The position numbers were made by a program, and so were the translations under genes. From Streptococcus sp. CF8_St5-11 (lineage in GTDB: Bacteria; Bacillota; Bacilli; Lactobacillales; Streptococcaceae), in NCBI RefSeq assembly GCF_024295625.1, contig NZ_JANCOJ010000001.1:248001-312000 (forward strand): a DNA stretch of 64,000 bases. Reading direction: 5' to 3'. This document shows, piece by piece, positions 58,511 through 64,000 of the stretch (position 1 is its first letter; each line of letters opens with the position of its first letter). The notes below the pieces were generated by a model. That model worked only from the letters and a program-made list of their open reading frames with translations, was not told the DNA's origin and made no database searches.

Positions 58511-58539
58511 ATTATACCGAAATAAAGAGTGCCCAGCAA
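58511..58539 (-). promoter_or_regulatory. cpoA-like promoter, placed for a leaderless mRNA
   Basis: TTGCTG, a 17-nt spacer and consensus TATAAT; 7 nt separate the -10 box from the ATG. Confidence 0.7.
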
Positions 58540-58557
58540 GTCTCTACCTGTTCGCAG

Positions 58558-58587
58558 TATAAAAAAGAGGCTAGAACAGTTCTGTTC
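58558..58587. repeat. Truncated copy of the ccpA terminator (left direct repeat)
   Basis: It is identical to 60016-60044 apart from one extra A, but the pairing right arm is missing, so it cannot fold as a full terminator. It bounds one side of the methyltransferase/TetR module. Confidence 0.75.
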
Positions 58588-58605
58588 GAAATTTAAAATT
58601 CTATT

Positions 58606-59193
58606 TTATTTATATACGATATACAAAATCCAATTGCGATTCTGTTTTTCCTCAATTTTTGAAAAACCAATACTTGTTAGTAACTGACTAAATTCATGAC
58701 TTGTACGATAATCTGTCATATGATAATGTATTTTTTCTTTTTCAGAAGCAATTATCAAAGTAGAATTGCTGGACAGGACTCTATAAACTTCTTGAAAACT
58801 CTTTTTTATATCCTTCCAAAAAATATGGGTCTGAATAGCAAATATTCTATCAAAATAGTTATTTTGATAAGGCATATTCTCCACATTTCCAATCTTAAGT
58901 TGGACACTACCTTTTCTTATGGAATCTGAATGAACACGTTGGGCAGTTCTATATGATTCCTTAGAAATATCAATACCATGAATCTCAAGATTTTTATTTA
59001 AAGCAAGAAGGTTCTTGATAGTACTCCCGCCACCGTAACCAATTTCTAAAATTCTATAATTATCTGAAATAGTAGTCTGTTTAATCGCCCAAAGACTAAG
59101 TTTTTTAAAATAGAATGACCATATTTTTGTGATGACTCTACCAATAAGACCACTAGGTTTTTGAGACTGCTTAATAAGAAATTCAGTTAACAT
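58606..59193 (-). CDS. Class I SAM-dependent methyltransferase
   Basis: A 195-residue methyltransferase with the SAM motif I LEIGYGGGSTIKNLL (about 50-64), an acid in HGIDIS (motif II) and IGNVENMPYQNNYFDRIFAI (motifs III-IV). The UbiE/small-molecule type is likely; the substrate is unknown. It is clearly AT-richer than its neighbours. It is divergent from a TetR gene across a 14-bp inverted repeat, so the two are probably a regulator-target pair, perhaps for modification of an antimicrobial or quinone-like compound (inference). Confidence 0.82.
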   Translation of the reverse strand: MLTEFLIKQSQKPSGLIGRVITKIWSFYFKKLSLWAIKQTTISDNYRILEIGYGGGSTIKNLLALNKNLEIHGIDISKESYRTAQRVHSDSIRKGSVQLKIGNVENMPYQNNYFDRIFAIQTHIFWKDIKKSFQEVYRVLSSNSTLIIASEKEKIHYHMTDYRTSHEFSQLLTSIGFSKIEEKQNRNWILYIVYK

Positions 59194-59216
59194 TAAATAT
59201 CTTCCCTCAATTATTA

Positions 59217-59252
59217 TAAGTTTGAAATATCATTAATTATATTTCAAACTTA
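59217..59252. promoter_or_regulatory. Palindromic operator candidate for the TetR regulator
   Basis: TAAGTTTGAAATAT and its exact complement (14 bp each) flank an 8-nt centre, about 24 bp before the methyltransferase start and about 100 bp before the TetR gene. Size and position suit a TetR dimer. Confidence 0.6.
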
Positions 59253-59349
59253 ATTGTATTGTAAATATCAGATATCGTCAAGAATTAATGAAATAATCTG
59301 AGATAAATTTCAAAGTTGTGCTATAATTGATATCAAATGGAGTGTTCAA

Positions 59350-59940
59350 ATGAATCAATATCAAAAAACAACAGAAAAAAAGAAGCAAGCTATTATTCAG
59401 TCTGCTCTTTCTTTATTTAAAGAAAAAGGGTTTAAAGAAACAAGTATACAATCAATTGCAAAAGTCGCAGAAGTTTCTCCTGTGTCAATCTACAATTACT
59501 TTGATAAGAAAGATAATTTAGTAGCTTTATGTATTAATGAATTGTTTAAAGACATCATACAAGAAGCTGAAAACATTCTACTCAGTAATATAGATTATAA
59601 ATCAAAATTAAATCAAGCCTTAGCTTTATGTCAGAAAAAAATAAGCCAACAGATTTCTAACTACTTTCAAGAAAAAACGTTAGAGGATCCTACTTTTACG
59701 AAACTTATGACAAAAGCGATAGATGAGAAAAAGCGTGAAATATATCGTGCATATATTGAGCTAGGTAAAAATGAAAATATAATTGCTAAAGATTTGTCAA
59801 CAGAGGTTATATTAAACGTCATGAGTGCTCTCAATAGCACAGGAAATCATCTATCTCCAAATAAAAACATAGAAGACGAAACAAAACAAATTCATCATAT
59901 TTTGTTGTATGGTATTTTAACAAACTCTAGAACGATTTAA
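59350..59940 (+). CDS. TetR/AcrR-family regulator
   Basis: A 196-residue regulator. The N-terminal helix-turn-helix (about 12-58) has IIQSALSLFKEKGFKETSIQ and VSPVSIYNYFDKKDNLVAL, the classic TetR signature. The C-terminal ligand domain is helical and unlike known families. A TGCTATAAT -10 (59322-59327) lies 22 nt before the ATG. It is AT-rich like the divergent methyltransferase gene, which it probably represses. Confidence 0.85.
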   Translation: MNQYQKTTEKKKQAIIQSALSLFKEKGFKETSIQSIAKVAEVSPVSIYNYFDKKDNLVALCINELFKDIIQEAENILLSNIDYKSKLNQALALCQKKISQQISNYFQEKTLEDPTFTKLMTKAIDEKKREIYRAYIELGKNENIIAKDLSTEVILNVMSALNSTGNHLSPNKNIEDETKQIHHILLYGILTNSRTI

Positions 59941-60015
59941 TTGTAACTTACACATCAATATTTGAACCAACACTCATTCAATTTCACTTCATCATTACTT
60001 ATGATTAATGACACA

Positions 60016-60053
60016 TATAAAAAGAGGCTAGAACAGTTCTGTTCTAGCCTCTT
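60016..60053 (-). terminator. ccpA terminator (contains right direct repeat)
   Basis: AAGAGGCTAGAAC and GTTCTAGCCTCTT are 13-bp perfect arms with an AGTTCT loop, followed on the minus strand by TTTTTATA. A second imperfect hairpin (AGTAGAC..GTCTACT) lies between it and ccpA. Confidence 0.82.
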
Positions 60054-60101
60054 AGACTAGTAGACACGTCTTCCCAAGTCGAGACTCTAGTCTACTAATC
60101 C

Positions 60102-61106
60102 TTATTTTTTGGTCGTTCCACGTTGGTTGATCGTATGAGACAACAGTACTTCGCGTTCTTCCAACTCTTCTTTGTGCATGATCTTGGTCAACATGCGCAT
60201 ACTGATCGCACCAAGGTCATACAAAGGTTGGCCAATCGTTGATAGATTTGGACGCGTATAACGAGTTACTTGTGAATCATCACTGGTGATAATTTCAAAG
60301 TCTTCTGGTACCTTGATCCCCTTATCAGACAAGCCGTTCAAGAGACCTGCAGCCAATTCATCCCCTGTTACAAAGGCAGCTGTTGCTTTGGATGCAATGA
60401 TGCGTTCTGCCAAGTTGTAACCTTCATCATAACGGTATTTCGATTCAAAGACAAGTCCTTCGCTGTAGCTCAATTTTTTCGTTTTCAAAGCTTCTTTATA
60501 GCCAGCCAAACGGATTTTTCCATTGATATCATCCACCAATGGACCACTTACAAAAGCAATTTTCTTGTTGTGTTTTGCCAATTGTGCAACAGCATCCACA
60601 GTCGCTTGCTTGTAGTCAATATTGACACTTGGTAATTGGTGTTCTACATCGACTGTCCCAGCAAGGACAACTGGCGTCCGAGAGCGTGAAAATTCTGAGC
60701 GAATCTTTTCTGTCAAGTGATAGCCCATGAAAATGATCCCATCCACTTGTTTTGAAAAGAGGTTGTTTACCACTGAAACTTCTTTGTCGTCGTCTTCATC
60801 GCTATTTGCAAGAACGATGTTGTACTTGTACATTTCAGCAATGTCATCGATCCCCTTAGCCAAGGTAGAGAAATAGCTGTTGGTAATGTTTGGAATCACA
60901 ACACCGACTGTTGTGGTTTTCTTGCTGGCAAGACCACGCGCAACAGCATTTGGTCGGTAATCCAAGCGTTCGATCACTTCCAAAACTTTTTTACGTGTAT
61001 TTTCTTTAACGTTCTTATTTCCATTCACTACACGACTAACGGTTGCCATTGAAACCCCTGCTTCACGGGCGACATCATAAATCGTTACTGTATCGTCTGT
61101 ATTCAT
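60102..61106 (-). CDS. ccpA: Catabolite control protein A
   Basis: A 334-residue LacI-family regulator, the global carbon regulator that binds cre sites with Ser46-phosphorylated HPr (made by HprK, 30 kb away here). The helix-turn-helix TIYDVAREAGVSMATVSRVV and hinge NAVARGLASKK are followed by the sugar-binding-like core. The start at 61106 (MNTDDTVTIYDV) has AAAGGA 6 nt upstream; a longer frame from 61142 lacks support. It is divergent from pepQ across a cre-like site. Confidence 0.96.
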   Translation of the reverse strand: MNTDDTVTIYDVAREAGVSMATVSRVVNGNKNVKENTRKKVLEVIERLDYRPNAVARGLASKKTTTVGVVIPNITNSYFSTLAKGIDDIAEMYKYNIVLANSDEDDDKEVSVVNNLFSKQVDGIIFMGYHLTEKIRSEFSRSRTPVVLAGTVDVEHQLPSVNIDYKQATVDAVAQLAKHNKKIAFVSGPLVDDINGKIRLAGYKEALKTKKLSYSEGLVFESKYRYDEGYNLAERIIASKATAAFVTGDELAAGLLNGLSDKGIKVPEDFEIITSDDSQVTRYTRPNLSTIGQPLYDLGAISMRMLTKIMHKEELEEREVLLSHTINQRGTTKK

Positions 61107-61171
61107 AAGATTTCCTTTCATTGTTGAAAATTTCGTTTTCATTCTCTAATTAATCCTATTTTATCATGGAT

Positions 61172-61185
61172 TGTAAACACTTTCA
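61172..61185. promoter_or_regulatory. cre site in the ccpA-pepQ gap
   Basis: TGTAAACACTTTCA fits the cre consensus TGNAANCGNTNNCA at all fixed positions but one (A for G at the centre). It suggests CcpA control of ccpA, pepQ or both. Confidence 0.6.
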
Positions 61186-61212
61186 AGTATTTTGGTAAAA
61201 TTTTGTAAACTC

Positions 61213-61241
61213 TTGCTTTTTTGGGGAAAATTTGACAAAAT
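61213..61241 (+). promoter_or_regulatory. Possible pepQ promoter
   Basis: TTGCTT, a 17-nt spacer and CAAAAT with a TGA extension, 25 nt before the ATG. The -10 box is weak. AGAAGG lies before the start. Confidence 0.4.
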
Positions 61242-61266
61242 AGATCCATAGAAAGAAGGTAGCATT

Positions 61267-62349
61267 ATGTCTAAATTAGATCAAATCGTCGATTTTCTTG
61301 AAACTGAAAAAACAGATGTCGCTGTTGTATCCGATCCTGTCACCATCAATTACCTGACTGGATTTTACAGTGATCCCCACGAACGTCAACTCTTCTTGTT
61401 CGTTTACACAGACCACGAACCCCTTCTCTTCGTTCCTGCACTTGAAGTGGAACGGGCGACTGCAGTTGTCGATTTCCAAGTGGTTGGCTATGTGGATTCT
61501 GAAAACCCTTGGGAAAAGATTAAAGGGGCTATCGCAAAACCAGATGCCAAAACCGTTGCACTTGAATATGATAACTTGATTCTGACCAAATACAATGGCT
61601 TGCGTACTGTCTTTGAAAAAGCAACATTTACCAACTTAACACCACGAATTAACCGCATGCGCTTGATCAAATCTGCTGATGAAATCCAAAAAATGTTGGT
61701 GGCTGGTCAATATGCAGATAAGGCTGTCAATATGGGATTCGACGCCATCTCACTGGATAAAACGGAAACTGATATCGTAGCAGAAATCGACTTTGGTATC
61801 AAACGCTTGGGCTATGAAATGAGCTTTGAAACCATGGTCTTGACGGGAAATAATGCAGCTAACCCACACGGAATTCCTGGAAGCAACAAAGTCGAAAACG
61901 ATGCCCTCTTGCTCTTTGACCTTGGCTGTATGGTCAATGGTTATGCATCAGATATGACCCGTACCGTCGCTGTTGGTAAACCAGATGATTTCAAAAAAGA
62001 AATCTATCACTTGACGTTAGAAGCTCAACAAGCTGCCATTGACATGATCAAACCAGGTGTAACAGCACATGACGTAGACCGTGCTGCACGGAGCGTCATC
62101 GAAAAAGCTGGCTATGGTGAATACTTCAACCACCGCCTTGGACACGGTATCGGTATGGATGTGCATGAATTCCCTTCTATTATGGAAGGAAATGACCTGG
62201 TGCTTGAAGAAGGCATGTGCTTCTCAGTCGAACCAGGAATCTATATCCCAGGTAAAGTCGGAGTCCGTATTGAAGACTGCGGCTATGTCACAAAAGACGG
62301 CTTTGGACTCTTTACAGAAACTAGCAAAGACTTACTTTACTTTGACTAA
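61267..62349 (+). CDS. pepQ: Xaa-Pro dipeptidase PepQ
   Basis: A 360-residue M24 metallopeptidase that splits X-Pro dipeptides. Metal ligands sit in LLFDLGCMVNGYASDMTRT (two Asp), HRLGHGIGMDVHE (His), SVEPGIYI (Glu) and VRIEDCG (Glu). An N-terminal creatinase-like domain covers about 1-130. The divergent pepQ-ccpA arrangement is shared with lactobacilli and other streptococci. It is followed by copy C of the dispersed repeat, whose first hairpin can serve as its terminator. Confidence 0.94.
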   Translation: MSKLDQIVDFLETEKTDVAVVSDPVTINYLTGFYSDPHERQLFLFVYTDHEPLLFVPALEVERATAVVDFQVVGYVDSENPWEKIKGAIAKPDAKTVALEYDNLILTKYNGLRTVFEKATFTNLTPRINRMRLIKSADEIQKMLVAGQYADKAVNMGFDAISLDKTETDIVAEIDFGIKRLGYEMSFETMVLTGNNAANPHGIPGSNKVENDALLLFDLGCMVNGYASDMTRTVAVGKPDDFKKEIYHLTLEAQQAAIDMIKPGVTAHDVDRAARSVIEKAGYGEYFNHRLGHGIGMDVHEFPSIMEGNDLVLEEGMCFSVEPGIYIPGKVGVRIEDCGYVTKDGFGLFTETSKDLLYFD

Positions 62350-62400
62350 GCCTTTTGTAAATCCAAGTCGCAGCAAACAGAATGTTTCGTCAATAAATAT

Positions 62401-62582
62401 AAAAAATGAGGCTGGGACAAAAGTCCTAGCCTCTTAATTGTTTTTGGATTGTCGAGCAAGACGCAGTGGTTGAGTGGGCTCTACTGCGCTGATTTCATCA
62501 GCTTTTACAGCCCTACTCAACTGTACGGAGGTGGGACGACGAAATCGAATTCTAACGAATGACCGATTTCTGTCCCACTCTC
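62401..62582 (+). repeat. Dispersed three-hairpin repeat, copy C
   Basis: The same element as at 22067 and 52029. The GAGGCTGGGAC-AAAA-GTCCTAGCCTC hairpin, 55 nt after the pepQ stop, may end that transcript. It differs from copy A at about ten scattered positions. The last hairpin ends 8 nt before the Rrf2 gene stop. Confidence 0.9.
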
Positions 62583-62589
62583 ATTTTTC

Positions 62590-63039
62590 TTATGAAACCG
62601 ATTCGAGGTCCATTCTTTTCTGCGCGTCTTCTACGACTTCTTTTAGGCTGGTTTGAGCCATCTCTTTTTCCATAGCAGTCTGAATGTCTTCGAGCTTCCC
62701 ATCTAAGACATAGTGGATATTGTGACCTATTGGGCAATTTGGATTGGGTTTTTCATGGAAACCAAATAATTGGCCTGTCGAACCTAAGCATTCGACCGCT
62801 TGATAGATATCCAACAGACTGATCTCATCAGCTGCTTTAGCGAGTTCAGCTCCTCCTGTCCCACGCGCTACATGGATTAATCCCGCTTTCTTTAACTGAG
62901 ACAAGGTCTTTCGAATAATAACAGGATTCACACCAACACTTCCTGCCAAAAAATCACTGGTTACTTTTGTTTTTTCTCCTTGTAGAGCAATCATGATCAA
63001 GACATGAGTCCCAATGGTAAAGCGACTCGAAATTTGCAT
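62590..63039 (-). CDS. Rrf2-family regulator
   Basis: A 149-residue winged-helix regulator. MQISSRFTIGTHVLIMIAL opens it, VGVNPVIIRKTLSQLKKAGL is the recognition part, and GTGGAELAKAADEISLLDIYQAVE is the wing. Only one cysteine (in NCPIGHNIH) is present, so an IscR-type Fe-S cluster is unlikely; it is closer to YwnA-type members. The start at 63039 has AAAGGAG upstream. A palindrome over its own -35 suggests autoregulation. The target genes are unknown. Confidence 0.86.
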   Translation of the reverse strand: MQISSRFTIGTHVLIMIALQGEKTKVTSDFLAGSVGVNPVIIRKTLSQLKKAGLIHVARGTGGAELAKAADEISLLDIYQAVECLGSTGQLFGFHEKPNPNCPIGHNIHYVLDGKLEDIQTAMEKEMAQTSLKEVVEDAQKRMDLESVS

Positions 63040-63115
63040 AACTTCACTCCTTTCTACCCGTTTTTGAAGGTAGAGTCTATTGAACAACCGTCAAGGGACG
63101 ACTTTCGTTATTCCT

Positions 63116-63151
63116 ATTATACTCTTTTCAGTTGTAATGTCAACAGTTACA
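63116..63151 (-). promoter_or_regulatory. Promoter and operator candidate of the Rrf2 gene
   Basis: Consensus TTGACA and TATAAT with a 16-nt spacer on the minus strand (63116-63143). An inverted repeat TGTAA-N9-TTACA (63133-63151) covers the -35 box, fitting self-repression. Confidence 0.65.
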
Positions 63152-63994
63152 CTATTGAAAGAAGTCCTCTAACCAAGCATCGATTTCTCGATCATGACCT
63201 TCTCTCTGCTCAATCTCATGAAGAAGCTCATGATTGTGGGTATGATGAATGCCATTGATCAAACTTTCATAATACACTTGGTAATAAGGAAGATGGAGGT
63301 CTTTTGCAAGTTTCAGTTCTTTTTGGACATCATAGTCCACCCGTCTAAAATCTACATCTTTTAACCCCATTTGATCAAATTCAAGAATAGCATACATGGC
63401 CCGAAGGTCCTTGCGAAGATTCTTTTCCAAAAAGAAAGGTTGACCGATTGAGCCAGGATTGATAATCAGTTCTCCTCCTGTCCCGTAGCGGAAAAACTGC
63501 TGGTGAATGTGTCCGTAGACTGCAATATCACAAGACGGGTTTGTCACCAAGCGATCAAAATCCTTCTGCTCACCAATGTGGATCAATTCGCGCCCCCAAT
63601 TCTTATCAGGTAAGTGGTGGGTAATGCCGATCTTTAAACCTGCGATTTCTCTATGGACCTGCATGGGCATTTTCTGCATGTCTTCAATTTCCTGGGGCGT
63701 GATTTCTTCAAGAATATATTGACACTGGCGCATGAGGTAGCGATGACTTGGTCTGGTCTCATCCAACATCCCCCTCATGGCCCGCCAAAGACTATCTTCC
63801 CAGTTTCCAAGGACTTTAACCGTAATCGGTAACTCCTCTAACATCTCCAAGAGGGCCCGTCTCCCTGTCCCAGGCATCAAACTATCTCCCAAGAGCCAAT
63901 ATTCATCCACCTTGGCTTTTCGACTATCCCCTAGAACAGCTTCCAATGCTGTCGTATTTCCATGAATATCTGAAAGTAAAGCAATTTTAGTCAT
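63152..63994 (-). CDS. Calcineurin-like metallophosphoesterase
   Basis: A 280-residue phosphoesterase. Metal-site motifs are LLSDIHGN (D8, H10), LLGDSLM, VLGNWED, ITHHLPD and VYGHIHQQF, the normal order for the superfamily. It resembles YfcE/diadenosine-type enzymes with an extra C-terminal helical part (about 235-280). The substrate is unknown. It lies about 110 bp upstream of the Rrf2 gene on the same strand; the Rrf2 gene has its own promoter. The start at 63994 lies 6 nt from the window edge, so a longer start cannot be excluded. Confidence 0.83.
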   Translation of the reverse strand: MTKIALLSDIHGNTTALEAVLGDSRKAKVDEYWLLGDSLMPGTGRRALLEMLEELPITVKVLGNWEDSLWRAMRGMLDETRPSHRYLMRQCQYILEEITPQEIEDMQKMPMQVHREIAGLKIGITHHLPDKNWGRELIHIGEQKDFDRLVTNPSCDIAVYGHIHQQFFRYGTGGELIINPGSIGQPFFLEKNLRKDLRAMYAILEFDQMGLKDVDFRRVDYDVQKELKLAKDLHLPYYQVYYESLINGIHHTHNHELLHEIEQREGHDREIDAWLEDFFQ

Positions 63995-64000
63995 GATCTT

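Noticed and set aside
62474..62656. ORF starting MGSTALISSAF, also seen in the other two repeat copies (22138, 51895)
   Set aside because: It runs through the hairpins of the dispersed repeat, extends by chance into unrelated flanks and has no ribosome binding site. The conservation is explained by the repeat itself.

Overview
The window is chromosomal DNA of a Streptococcus, most like the mitis/sanguinis/parasanguinis oral group. The basis is gene content recalled from S. pneumoniae: adjacent murM and murN, tuf next to tpiA and ppc-ftsW, a MacA/MacB-like exporter beside gor, hprK-lgt, zwf facing ftsY-HAD-HAD-smc-rnc, vicRKX, and a pepQ/ccpA divergon. Codon use is moderately AT-rich, Shine-Dalgarno sites are strong AAGGAG types, and many promoters are extended -10 (TGnTATAAT). 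No tRNA, rRNA, CRISPR array or intact insertion sequence is visible.

Layout. 1-4.5 kb: an HD-domain protein (5' end cut by the window), a Cof-type HAD phosphatase and murM-murN, which build peptidoglycan cross-bridges. 4.5-11 kb: tpiA, tuf, ppc and ftsW, all on the minus strand. 11-15 kb: a membrane-anchored GH25 lysozyme, ybaK, a histidine phosphatase and lysS. 15-20 kb: a three-gene MacAB-like exporter and glutathione reductase. 20-22 kb: a sortase-anchored surface protein with a Thr-rich stalk. 22-28 kb: a cyclase/MetE-like operon behind a MET-box, small genes, and trhP2/trhP1 for tRNA hydroxylation. 28-34 kb: YtxH, DUF948, lgt, hprK, PspC, SprT and tex. 34-37.8 kb: a 49-residue gene coupled to a two-subunit permease, then zwf. 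37.8-45.3 kb: ftsY, two HAD phosphatases, smc and rnc. 45.3-48.9 kb: an accessory block between rnc and vicX (prophage-type gene, DUF454, lipoprotein, two membrane proteins). 48.9-51.8 kb: vicRKX, the essential cell-wall two-component system. 51.8-56.2 kb: a gene-poor stretch with a dispersed repeat and a relic of a thrS 3' end, a DUF389 protein, and thrS with a T-box leader. 56.2-58.5 kb: two glycolipid glycosyltransferases. 58.5-60 kb: an AT-rich methyltransferase/TetR pair between direct repeats. 60-64 kb: ccpA, pepQ, an Rrf2 regulator and a metallophosphoesterase.

A cell-envelope theme joins many genes: murMN, ftsW, the lysozyme, glycolipid synthesis, vicRKX, lgt, and a DUF3270 membrane protein whose promoter carries a WalR/VicR-type box. 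A second theme is carbon regulation: hprK and ccpA, with a near-consensus cre site in the ccpA-pepQ gap.

The least explained signals are: (1) a ~180-bp three-hairpin repeat present three times in intergenic DNA; (2) several genes whose start codon lies 6-8 nt after a -10 box with no ribosome binding site (lysozyme, trhP1, tex, cpoA-like, plus a short ORF before ybaK), suggesting leaderless mRNAs; (3) a second, diverged thrS 3' end on the far side of the DUF389 gene; (4) a methyltransferase/TetR module apparently inserted into the ccpA terminator with a 29-nt direct repeat; and (5) a probable prophage scar between rnc and vicX. All functional statements come from reading the sequence and recalled family knowledge; no searches were run.
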